This document shows positions 1 to 8,745 of a stretch of 64,000 nucleotides of DNA, one piece after another. The position numbers and the translations under genes were made by a program. The stretch spans positions 7,716 to 71,715 of the forward strand of contig VFFE01007505.1 in NCBI GenBank assembly GCA_008921705.1. The letters are read 5' to 3'. Source of the stretch: Burhinus oedicnemus (Eukaryota > Chordata > Aves > Charadriiformes > Burhinidae). Numbering within the stretch: position 1 is the stretch's first letter; every line of letters starts with the position of its first letter. The notes under the pieces were generated by a model, which made no database searches, had not been told where the DNA came from, and saw only the letters and a list, made by a program, of their open reading frames with translations.

Positions 1-28
1 GGGGGGGAGGGGGGGAGGGGAGGAGGAG
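1..28 (+). repeat. G-rich tract with G-quadruplex potential
   Basis: The window opens with G runs of 7, 7 and 4 separated by single A residues, followed by GGA repeats. The pattern meets the usual four-run rule for a G-quadruplex because the long runs can be split. It lies on the strand opposite the presumed leftward gene, at its promoter. The tract may extend left of the window. Confidence 0.7.
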
Positions 29-119
29 TACTCGCCTGCCCCGCGCCAGGGACTCGGCTCCAAAGCGGGCGGACGCGCACACCGAGCGCTTCTACCAGCC
101 AGCAATAAACCGCGCCCCG

Positions 120-124
120 ATTGG
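120..124 (-). promoter_or_regulatory. CCAAT box (NF-Y type)
   Basis: Read on the minus strand the sequence is CCACCAATCGG, a good NF-Y context inside the CpG island. Its position suits a start site for a leftward transcript within the first 100 bases of the window or beyond the edge. Function is inferred from the motif and its setting only. Confidence 0.5.
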
Positions 125-810
125 TGGAGAGGAGAACGACGCGGCCCTACTACTGGCTGCCGGGCGGAAAAGCGGAGAGGCGCGCGGGACCCAGCAGCGT
201 TAGTGCTTTGCGCGAGGGATAGTAACGCAGTTTAAATTCGGCTCAGGCGGGAGAGGCGCGCGGGGCGGTGCTCGCGCGCGGGGGGCGGGGCGGGAGCTGC
301 CTCAGGCGGTGGCTGCCGCCCCCTGCCTGCCCCCGCCCGCCGAGGCAGGCCCCTCGCAACAAGCGCTTCTCCCTCGAACCCTCCCGCCAGGGTGTTTCTG
401 GGGTCTCCTCGCCGCCCTTCCTGGCGATAAGGAAGCGGCAGGCTCTTTTCCTCTGGCGGGAGAAGGGTTGGGAGCGCCCCGCTGGGGTGGCGGTTCAGGC
501 CCGACGTCGCGCCTGGGGGTGAGGGGCGGGAGCGGCGGTTCAGGAGCTCCCTGTAACCTGCTGTGATCCCCGTGACCCGCCGTGACACCTGCCGCCGGCT
601 CCGTGCCCGCCGCTGCTTCTCGGGCACCGGCTTCCCTGGCGCGATCAGCTCGCAGAGCTCGCCGCTGGCTTTTCTTCGGTTTGCTGAAGCGACGGCCGCG
701 CAAATACAGGAGTTTTCTCCCAGGGTAACCGAACTTGCTGCTGTCGCCAGCCAAGTGCTAAACTTTACGAAATATGTTATCAGGCTTGAGAAGAAACCCA
801 ACTAAACTGG

Positions 811-3800
811 TAGCTAATCTGTTAGTGTAACTGCTGCTGTTGCATAACTTATGTGCCAAAAAGAAGAAAAAAAAGAATTTAATTTCTTCTGTAGTATTGC
901 AAAATTTGAAGGGTGTGTAGTCATTTTATTGAGCTGACTTCAAAAATTTCACAAGTGAGTCCCTGCTGGAGAAGTAGGACCGAGTTTAAGACTGCACGAT
1001 CTTTAAACAAGCAAGTTAAATCTTTCTGTGTTTACACACTGCTTGCGGGGAATGCATACTGCTATAAGTTTTCCTGTATTTTATGATGGCAACAGTTTAA
1101 TATATAGATCTGACTATATATCCTATGCTTTTGATACATTGCAGTATGAGAGGTAAGAATTGAAATATGAATATTTTAATTTGCCCTTTAGTCATGGGCA
1201 TGAAACAGGACTGTTAGTGTTTGCGCCCACTCCTCTTTATGTTCCAAAAAGAGTTTTAAATTGCTGTTGAGGAAAAGAATTTCCTCCGTTTTGATTTGCT
1301 CCATCACTAAGTACAGTGGCTGTCGTTCCTGTTTACCTAGCCATTACCACAGTATCAGCTAGATGAAGGTGCTGAGGGTTATTTTTGCAGAACGTAATTT
1401 CAAGGCAAATCAAGGACCCACCCTCAGGAAGCCTCATGCTTCCAAATGAGGAATTGGTGTGGTGTAACAAAGTAATTAATACAAGGGAGAAGCTTAGCTT
1501 GGGGAATTTAATTTACCTTGTAGTGCAAGTAGTGATATGAGGTGGCCATCATTTGTGGTTCATTATAATTTATATCTGAAAGTATTTGGCTCTTGGTGTT
1601 GTATATACTTTACCTGTTGGGTTTGTTGGACAGTGAGACTGAACGGTGGGTAGAAACATCTTCCTTCCGTTGATAGCACATACATACAAAGCAAATATTC
1701 ATATACCAATGTGGATTGACTACCGCTTGGAAGCCCAAATAGAACAAATTAGATGGTTCTGTTTATTTTTCAGCATATCTTACCCAAAGTTCTTCCTGGA
1801 ACACAGGTATCACATGCCAAATGTTTTGGAAATGCTTAAAGGAAATGTAATTCCTCTCCAAATTTGATAGTAATAATTTAAAATGTAGAAAGTATGTTTC
1901 ACCTTGAAAAGCCTCTAGGAGCCTTGGAAAACAGATCCTTCCCCCATGTTTAAGAATTTGCATGTTATTCAGATATGAAACCAGCTGCAGAGAGACACAG
2001 CATACTCCAGAAAGGCAGCAGCAGAGAGATTCTTCAGCTATCATACTAATGTAAAAACTAACAACCTCCATTTGTATCAAGTAAAAAATGTTTTAAAGCA
2101 CTGTACAGGGGAACTGGGCCTGGGAAATCTTAACCAAAGTTAACAGTGGAAATGCAATCTAAAATATTATTGCAGACACCATCTGACATCCCCACAGACA
2201 ATAATGACACTACAGGCCTGAAGCTTGTTTCCTGACACTGCTTCTTAGAGGAGCGCAGCTGCCATTTGCAATTCATTGTACTGTTTGGAATATGCAATAC
2301 AGTTGGTGCTCACTTTTCTTGTAAGTGACCCTTAGGGGTGGAAGGAACAAAAACTGTTGAGCCTGAAGTCAGTTTACACCTTTCAGTCTAAGTACATTGG
2401 TAAGTCTGGTTTTAATGCATTGTGTGGCATAAAAGATGCAACAGCAATAAGGTATGAAGTAGTAAATCACTACAAAGTTACACTCCCAGTTCAGCCTTGG
2501 TCATAACAAATGGTTGGGTTAACTGGCTTTATGTTGGATCTGTATTTTTTGTCTTTTTGCCATCAGGCAGAAATTCAGCATCATATGTTTTGGCTAATAG
2601 TTAAAGTTGTGGAACCACAGCCTCAGATTAACATTACTTATAGTTCATATTTACAGTTCATTTATGTTTTGAAAGTTATTTCCCCAATTATAGAAACAGG
2701 TATCATCTTTTGTGACTTATTTTCTCAGTTACATGGTTACACTGACATAACTCCCTTGCATGCACATTGGACTCTCTTATTGGCTTACCTTTAGCTGCTT
2801 CCAAAGTGACAAAAGCTAAAAAAACCAACCATGAGGTAGTCCATATGCCTATTAGACAGCTTGCATCTTAAAGGCTGGAGTACAAAACTGTTGTTTTGCC
2901 GTGCCTTCTGTGAAGCATTCCAGTACTTAAACATTTATCCCTAACAGCAAGTTCTGGTTTTCAAAGACCAGAATACCTGCCTCTACCTGAGAAACAGGTA
3001 GTCACCTCTTGCCAGTATAAATGGTGACGAAAAGAAAGTTTAGGAAAAAAGTGCAAATAGTGTGAGACTATGGCCATTTTCAGTGGTTGAAAAACTGCTG
3101 TAAACTTGCCTAAAAATGTGAAATATGCTGAAAGTAGAAGCCAAAAATCCTTCCTTTGCAGGACCCTCCCAAATGTCTGGAATTTGTTAGCTTTCCTGAG
3201 CATGAGAAAGAGATTTTCAGTCATACAGTCATCTTTGACGTGAAAACACTGAATGCCTTCTCACTTATCTCAGATTTCTGGCTTTGAGTTTCCCCAACTT
3301 CCCCTAACTTCTAATGCCACCCATAAAAATGAGACAGGTAGTTTATGTTGCTGAAAAAATTAATTTTCTGTATCTGTGTGTTCAAAAATTCAGTGGAGGG
3401 TTTGGATAACATTTAATCCATAAGGAAGTATAGATGTATAATTTGCATTCACATGTAATATTTGCCTCATAATACATAATAAAATTGTGAAGGCTATAAA
3501 CTGATTCATGGCAAAGGCATTTAAGGAAGTACTACAGACATGCCCTTGTCTTAGACTGAGCTGATATGGAAATCTTCTTAGCTAAAGGAAATGTAAAAAA
3601 CCTATATGAAGTATTAATTCAGTCTTTGTGCACAGTGAGTTTCACAATGAAAATACTCCGAGAAAGGCAACAGAAACTGGAAAGCATTACTATAAATAAA
3701 ATAAGCAGTTGCCTAATCATTATGGCACAATGTAACTATACTTTCTAGAATCACGCATTTCTTCTCCATGTTCTTGATTAATTTAGAAAAACTAGGTGGC

Positions 3801-3925
3801 TTTTTAACAGCTCTAGCTTTCTTATCAGAAACATCTTTTTAAGCATAACCCAAGTAGAAGTGGCAAAGTAATAAGAACAAAGCATGCCTTACTATAATGG
3901 AGCATATTGCTTCTAGACCAATTCT
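811..3925. other. Non-coding, AT-rich stretch, no gene seen
   Basis: After the CpG island the sequence is ordinary AT-rich intergenic or intronic DNA. Open frames here are at most about 105 codons (1763-2080 minus), have no recognisable domain, and are interrupted in neighbouring frames. I see no repeat family I can name and no RNA gene. If a divergent transcript leaves the promoter, this would be its first intron or body. Confidence 0.6.
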
Positions 3926-4256
3926 CTTGTAGAAAAAGTTGTGCCTCCTGCTGGATTTGCCAGTGGATGTAGTTTTACCGGGGAGACAGGCCAGGTGACT
4001 GCACTGTCCCTGGCACCCGATGGGGAATGCTGCCTTGTGTGTGCCGCCCGACGTGGCAAATGGATGGGTGGTCGCCCTGGCTGTGAATGCAGGGGTGCCC
4101 AGCGCTGCGGGTGGTCGGTGCGACTGTCCCAGGCAGGGAAAGAAGTGTGTAAAACTGAGTGGTGTAGCTGTGTCAGAACTTCTTACTGCTGACACTGTGA
4201 TCGACAAAGGCCTGTACCAACATGGACTGATAACAGAAGTATCCGCTCCTACTTAA
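3926..4256. other. Small GC-rich block of unknown origin
   Basis: About 330 bases stand out from AT-rich surroundings by higher GC content and a dozen or so CpG dinucleotides. Overlapping open frames run on both strands (83 and 78 codons plus, 122 minus), which is what stop-poor sequence gives by chance. No frame reads as a family I recognise. It could be an LTR fragment, a processed pseudogene piece, a regulatory CpG patch or a non-coding exon. There is no poly-A tail at its right end and no obvious flanking direct repeat. Confidence 0.35.
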
Positions 4257-4809
4257 GTACGCTGACAGGAATGAAGTGAAAGGACAGTTTACAGGGCAGT
4301 TTCCCACACTGAATCACTTCCAAACAAGCATTATTCGGATATCTATTTTTATCATATATGGACAGAGATAGTGCAGAAGCTATATTTACTATATGTAAGC
4401 TATCACTTCAGCTCCAAGATTTTTGAACCTTATGTGGATTTAAGTTATTGTCTATATTTAGCTAGTAATAATTTAATAAGAAAAAAAACCTGTGTTCAGA
4501 GATCAGTCAGGTTACAAAATAAAGTATTTAAAAGTTAGAAAGGAACAAAAGCACAGGAGCACATGTACTGTAGGAATGCTGGTGAGAAACAAACACCCAC
4601 CAGCTTACTTGAGTGCCTCAGAATTAATGGAGTCAACTCAACAAAAAATCTGCAAGATTAAAGAGAATAATTATCCCCATTTTACTGATAGGAAATTTCG
4701 CGGGCGAGTTTGCACATAGCTAAGGCACATTTATTATTTCATTTAATTTTGAAACATCACTAGATTATTTTGATCTAAGCTCTCTCTCCAAAGAACAACT
4801 GACAAAAAA
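4257..4809. other. Non-coding spacer
   Basis: AT-rich sequence with only a 75-codon plus frame (4492-4719) of unremarkable composition. Nothing else is recognisable. Confidence 0.5.
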
Positions 4810-5060
4810 TTTAACCGAATCATTGGTAGTTGTGGTGGTTGTTGAAAGGGTTGATCCTGCTCTCTATCCCATCCCAGGCCGTGCTGTCCTGATGCTTTCC
4901 TTGTGTTGGATCTCGTAGTTGTGCTGCCAGATCTGCGTGCTGAGCCAGCAGCTGCTGCTGCACAATTGCAAGACGTGATCCAAGTGGAAAGGGGGAAACA
5001 CGCAGGCAGGGATGGACAGGGCAGAGCGAGACCGACCGTTTTGTGAGACCCTGCACTCAC
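4810..5060 (-). other. Glutamine-rich open stretch, possible pseudogene fragment
   Basis: All three minus-strand frames are open across this stretch (105, 78 and 79 codons). One frame contains a run reading VQQQLLAQHADLAAQLRD, which looks protein-like, with a CAG/CTG-rich core around 4945-4965. I do not recognise the parent. Three open frames at once argue for stop-poor sequence rather than selection on one frame. The alternative is an old processed copy of a coding sequence. Nothing supports a functional gene. Confidence 0.25.
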
Positions 5061-5303
5061 GTTGCGTTAGGTATGGTGTGAAACCACACTCTGAAAACTT
5101 CAACTCCTATAAACAGATCTTTTGTCTTGTCATTAGATGAACTGCAGCCAGAGATATTATCTGGCAACAGTCTGGAATGCTTAGAGCAGTGCACCTGCTT
5201 TGGCAGCGGTACAGGAGTGCAAGCAGATTGCCACCACTTCTTCATCCAGCTCTCTGAGGGATGGTAAAGCAGAGACATAAGACATTTTGTGGGACCAGGG
5301 GAA

Positions 5304-5371
5304 CATCTAACGGATCGTGCATCCAAAAAAAAATGCATCCATCTAACAGGTTATGCATAAAAAAAAAAAAA
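5304..5371 (+). repeat. Imperfect tandem duplication with A-runs
   Basis: CATCTAAC begins at 5304 and again at 5340. Each copy is followed by a GTGCATCC- or TTATGCAT-like stretch and then an A-run (9 A, then 13 A). The period is about 36 bases. It may be a duplicated poly-A tail of an old retrocopy ending here, or simple slippage. An old LINE remnant begins just to the right. Confidence 0.55.
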
Positions 5372-5414
5372 GGACTAACCAGGTAAATGGAAGTCCACTC
5401 AGCACAGCATGTGA

Positions 5415-5860
5415 GGCAGTCCTCCTCTTCTATTCAGACCTGGTAAAATCCGAGTCAGCTGAAATACTGTGACCAGTTCTGGGCACTTAAAAGTGCAACT
5501 CATTTGGAAAGGCTCCAGAGGCAAGCAATGCAAATAATCAGAGGCCCAGCAAACACAGTCTGTTACTCAAGAGCAGCTATGGCGAGGCATAATGAATTTC
5601 AAATATGTAAGACATAGCTATAAAAAGGAAGGGAATAAACTGTTCTCCAGTGCAGTAGCACAAGGGCTGGATTTAAGTTATGGTAAAAGAGACGTCAGGT
5701 TTAAACTACACGTAGTCACTTCATAACAGTAAGAATAGCAAAGCACTGGAACAGAGCATTTAAGGAAGATGCAGAATTTCTGTATTTGAAGGGTTTTAAG
5801 GGTATATGGAACAACTATTAGCCCATAAATACAATAGTATTTATCTTAAAAACCCCACAT
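5415..5860 (+). mobile_element. Old, decayed CR1-like LINE fragment
   Basis: Broken-frame translation gives pieces in the order expected for the C-terminal part of a CR1 reverse transcriptase. LVRPHLEYC-like sequence lies near 5435-5480, LERVQRRA-like near 5510-5530, RGNGFKL-like near 5660-5685 and KHWNRLP-like near 5738-5760. The copy carries many frameshifts and stops and lacks a recognisable 3' ATTCTATG tail, so it is among the oldest repeats in the window. A related family (L3 or CR1-X type) is possible. It is non-functional. Confidence 0.6.
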
Positions 5861-6079
5861 CTTTTGATGACTCTGCTGAGTCTGGTTTCTAAGACTTCTG
5901 TATTATCTTCATTTTCTGCCATGGCTTACAACACTAATAATCAGTTCTTACAAATTTAGAATCTTTGGCACGTTTCTCGTTGTCCCTCAAATTCAGGCCC
6001 TTGACCAACTATTCTGTTTCCCTCCTACTGAAATTTCATTAAGTGCCATAAGCTTTAGGGAAAAAAAAAAAAAAGAGTT
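5861..6079. other. Short non-coding spacer
   Basis: AT-rich sequence ending in a 14-A run (6061-6074) that marks the left border of the tRNA CpG block. No gene or site is seen. Confidence 0.5.
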
Positions 6080-6167
6080 CATGTCTCTCCGTTTCCTCCG
6101 AGGGGAAGCCGCCCAAAGGCTGAAGAAAGAAAGGAAGAAAGAAAGCAGATGAGGGTAGAGAGGGGGG

Positions 6168-6176
6168 AAAAAAAAA
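6168..6176 (-). terminator. Pol III terminator of tRNA-Trp
   Basis: Nine consecutive A on the plus strand read as T9 on the minus strand, 8 bases past the 3' end of tRNA-Trp. This is a strong oligo-T Pol III stop. Confidence 0.9.
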
Positions 6177-6184
6177 GAGGCAAA

Positions 6185-6256
6185 TGACCCCGACGTGATT
6201 CGAACACGCAGCCTTCTGATCTGGAGTCAGACGCGCTACCGTTGCGCCACGAGGTC
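6185..6256 (-). tRNA. tRNA-Trp-CCA: tRNA-Trp (anticodon CCA)
   Basis: The minus strand reads GACCTCGTGGCGCAACGG at the 5' end and closes with CACGTCGGGGTC plus discriminator A. It folds into a standard cloverleaf of 72 nt without an intron. The acceptor stem pairs GACCTCG with CGGGGTC, including one wobble. The anticodon CCA lies at 6222-6224 in loop CTCCAGA. The T-arm carries GTTCGAATC, which is also the B box for TFIIIC. CCA is not encoded, as normal in animals. It decodes UGG. It faces left, 456 bases from the divergent tRNA-Asp gene. Stem pairing looks intact, so it is likely functional. Confidence 0.97.
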
Positions 6257-6711
6257 CTGCTGAGCACCCGCATGCCGGCTGTTAGAACTCGCCCACCACG
6301 GGCCGCCGCCCGCGCTGCCCCCCGCCCGGGAGGGACAGGACCGGGGGGGGCCTCGGGTTCCAGCTGGGGCAAGGACCCGACTCACCCGCTATGGCAACCG
6401 CAGCCCCCCGCGCCGGCCCTTCTCCGCCGCCACTGCTTCGTTTCCCGCCTTCTCGCGCAAGTGCCTTAACTCTCCCCACACACCCACTACCGGCCCCCAG
6501 CAGCAAGAGCCTCCCGACCCCCCGGTGGTGCCGAGCCCGCCTCCCGCGGCACTGCCGCCGCACGCAGGCCCGTGGGTCCCGGTTCCCGCGGCCCGGAGAT
6601 CGCCCCTCCTGCCCCTCTGCCGAAGCCCTTCCGTTAGCTACGCACCGGCGGGGGTGTGGCGTGTGGCTTTCCACATAAATGCAAACCCGCGAGGCTAGTT
6701 GTTAAGGCAGC
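6257..6711. other. GC-rich spacer between divergent tRNA genes
   Basis: This is the shared 5' flank of tRNA-Trp (leftward) and tRNA-Asp (rightward). It is highly GC-rich and CpG-rich. Open frames of up to 130 codons have no recognisable motif. I see no TATA-like element close to either tRNA start. Confidence 0.5.
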
Positions 6712-6783
6712 TCCTCGTTAGTATAGTGGTGAGTATCCCCGCCTGTCACGCGGGAGACCGGGGTTCGATTCCCCGACGGGGAG
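6712..6783 (+). tRNA. tRNA-Asp-GTC: tRNA-Asp (anticodon GTC), rightward copy
   Basis: A 72-nt cloverleaf starts TCCTCGTTAGTATAGTGG and ends with CCCCGACGGGGAG. Acceptor bases TCCTCGT pair with ACGGGGA, including wobbles. Anticodon GTC is at 6745-6747 in a CCTGTCACG loop. T-arm GGGGTTCGATTCCCC contains a consensus B box. It decodes GAC and GAU. There is no intron and no stem mismatch that I can see. The sequence is identical over all 72 positions to the leftward copy at 6938-7009 and converges on it. Canonical sequence and a nearby T7 terminator suggest an active gene. Confidence 0.97.
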
Positions 6784-6793
6784 GCTATGTAAG

Positions 6794-6800
6794 TTTTTTT
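6794..6800 (+). terminator. Pol III terminator of rightward tRNA-Asp
   Basis: T7 starts 11 bases after the tRNA 3' end, a standard distance for Pol III termination. Confidence 0.9.
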
Positions 6801-6919
6801 CCCTCCCCCAGACGCCGGGGGGCGGCAGGGCGCGGCTCCCTTCCTCGGCGCCTTTTGCCGCCCACGGGGGCCAACGGCCGGGCCTCGCGCCGGGGAAGGC
6901 GGGGAAAACGAAACAAAAC

Positions 6920-6926
6920 AAAAAAA
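6920..6926 (-). terminator. Pol III terminator of leftward tRNA-Asp
   Basis: Seven A on the plus strand (T7 on the minus strand) lie 12 bases past the 3' end of the leftward tRNA-Asp, followed by further T-rich sequence on that strand. The two convergent tRNA-Asp transcripts should therefore each stop before reaching the other. Confidence 0.88.
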
Positions 6927-6937
6927 GGCGCGCGCCT

Positions 6938-7009
6938 CTCCCCGTCGGGGAATCGAACCCCGGTCTCCCGCGTGACAGGCGGGGATACTCACCACTATAC
7001 TAACGAGGA
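6938..7009 (-). tRNA. tRNA-Asp-GTC: tRNA-Asp (anticodon GTC), leftward copy
   Basis: Identical in all 72 positions to the rightward copy at 6712-6783. The anticodon is at 6974-6976 on the minus strand, with the same B box and acceptor stem and its own T7 stop. Identity extends only about 2 bases into the 5' flank and none into the 3' flank, so the genes rather than a long segment are the matching unit. This copy shares the strand of tRNA-Trp. It would also share the strand of the presumed leftward gene at the window edge. Confidence 0.97.
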
Positions 7010-7560
7010 GCCGCGGGGCACCGTGGCCCCCGCTCAGCCGCTCCGCGGGGAGGGGAGGTGGGGTAGCGCGGGGCGGCCGCCTCACTGTGCCCCTGCGCTG
7101 CCCGGAGCCCCCCCCACCGCCTTCCCTTCCTCCCCCTGGCCTCGGTAAGGCCGCGGCTGGGCAGGAGCGCTCGGGCGAGCCCAGTGGAAGCCTAACGCCG
7201 TGTGTGGGGAGGGGAGGGGACGGCAGGCCCTGCAGCCCGTCCAGCGCGGGGAGAGGGAGCGTAGGGGCTTCCAGACGGCTCGTGGTTGTGTGGGTTCTTT
7301 TGGACCTCGCCTGCTGGCGTGGGGTGGAAAGGCTACCGTGTCCTCCCGCCCGCCCCACAGCGGGGCGATCGGGGGACCTGGGTGCACCGATCCCTGAAAA
7401 TCGGGGTGCAAGGAGACTGCCCGACTCGGGGCGGTGAGGAGCAAGGCGGCGGCTCGGATGTCGCCGTATTTTTGCACCTCCTTCGCGCAGGCAGTTTCTT
7501 TTTACGGGAACCTGAGAAGCCCTGGAGTCAGCAGTCGTTGGGGTGAGGGGACTCCAGCAC

Positions 7561-8745
7561 CTGCTTCTTACCTACCTAAAAAGGGAACGAGAGAAATGGA
7601 AACCAATTACTTTGAGATTTGAGAGTAAAAGGCAGAAGGACACATACTGACCATATGGCTTGATGCTGACTCGGTCAGCAGCGACATGGTTGTAGGTTTG
7701 CATCACGGTGGCGTTAGGCAGGAAACTATATTTAATTTACTAGCTTGTTAGGTGAAGAATTAACACCAAACATAAATGGGCGATTGGAACAACTGGTGTT
7801 CTCTTTTGAGATACTTCTTTGGATAAAAGGACCCCAGCTTAGCTTTTCCAAACAAGCATAGCTAAAGAACAAACAGCAATCTATATGTAGACATCTAAAT
7901 ACAAGTGACCTGTAAACAAAGCATTTCTAAAAACTGGCCTGCTCATTTAAGCATTTGAATATAAACATGTTTCTCAGTGGATGCAACAGATTCAGTGGAT
8001 GTAACAGATTCAAATTTTGTCCAGACAAGTGAAAAATAACAACTAAAGTCTCACAATAATTTCATTACTTTAGAGGTAGTGAAATGAGATGAACTGGTAG
8101 GGCTGTGATCAGGTGATAGGCTTTAAACCTCCCAGAGCCGCATCAAAACCAGTGTTGCCAGGCTGATACAAACTTGCTGCACAGGTTCAAATTTTATTCG
8201 AAAGATGTTGCTGGTTAACTTTAAGCTGAGAGACTTTCCAGTGGATCAAACATTCCTGTTTGCATTTTGTGGGACCACTCACACTTAAGTAGTTTAGACC
8301 TTTTTGCCAGTCACTTCTCAGTTCCTTCTGTTCCTTGATCCCTGCAGTCAGGTAGCTGAGATGTGACCACTTGGGGTGCTTGCTGCAGTCACACCTTCCT
8401 TACCTGCTGCTCTTTGCCTCAGAGCTGGTTTTGCCTCAGGTTCCTGCGCAGACCTCTCCTCGGGCTGTCTCTCTTAGAACAGGACTTCTGCTATCTCCCT
8501 AGCATCTCTTGCAAATTTTTGGCATTGCTAAGCACTTTCAGAGTACTGAAGCCAGGCTCACAAGTTGTGCAGACATTTTGTTGTGTTCTTCACTTTGTCC
8601 ATGAGGGCAAAACCGGATCTGACTGGGCGTTCTAGACCTGCTGGAAATATGGGGAAGGGCTATGGTGTGACAATCTCATGAAGCACCATGTAGGTACTTC
8701 GACAGAGGTACAGGAGGACTCTGCAGAGCCAAAGCCAAGGCTCTG
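7561..8745. other. Non-coding stretch with a short tandem duplication
   Basis: AT-rich on the left and mixed composition from about 8340 to 8640, where a 90-codon plus frame (8363-8635) has no recognisable motif. An 18-base tandem duplication lies at 7975-8010. A good consensus donor on the minus strand (CAG|GTAAGG) is near 8400, with no supporting acceptor that I can name. No gene is called. Confidence 0.5.
7975..8010 (+). repeat. 18-bp tandem duplication
   Basis: CAGTGGATGCAACAGATT at 7975-7992 is followed directly by CAGTGGATGTAACAGATT at 7993-8010, one substitution apart. This is a local slippage-type duplication with no further copies. Confidence 0.9.

Larger units (their letters stand above)
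1..810. promoter_or_regulatory. CpG-island promoter at left edge, probably bidirectional
   Basis: This stretch is strongly GC-rich and CpG-rich, then changes sharply to AT-rich DNA near 810, as at a vertebrate housekeeping promoter. ATTGG at 120-124 is a CCAAT box read leftwards. GGGCGGAAAA at 162-171 is a GC-box/E2F-like site. A poly-purine G tract fills 1-28. The minus strand between about 240 and 1 has no ATG, which fits promoter plus 5' untranslated sequence of a gene transcribed leftwards off the window. The long open frames here (up to 189 codons on the minus strand) overlap in several frames and are expected when stop codons are scarce, so I do not call them genes. From tRNA synteny I infer the left gene may be TMPO. 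A divergent rightward non-coding transcript would also be normal for such an island. The promoter call is good; the gene identity is only a hypothesis. Confidence 0.75.
6080..7560. promoter_or_regulatory. CpG-rich island around three tRNA genes
   Basis: GC and CpG content rise abruptly near 6240 and fall after about 7560. Three tRNA genes lie within. The length (more than 1 kb) and continued CpG richness to the right of the last tRNA gene suggest an unmethylated open-chromatin domain, possibly with Pol II promoter activity as well. The many open frames here (up to 218 codons on the minus strand at 6702-7358) read straight through tRNA genes and are artefacts of stop-poor sequence. A short purine-rich run (GGGGAGGGGAGGGGACGG) occurs near 7207-7224. 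Confidence 0.75.

Noticed and set aside
232..805. Open frames of 80 to 189 codons on both strands in the left CpG island
   Set aside because: Many overlapping frames are open at once in stop-poor GC-rich DNA, and none has a recognisable domain.
6702..7358. 218-codon minus frame and 149-codon plus frame
   Set aside because: Both read straight through tRNA-Asp genes inside a CpG island, so they are compositional artefacts.
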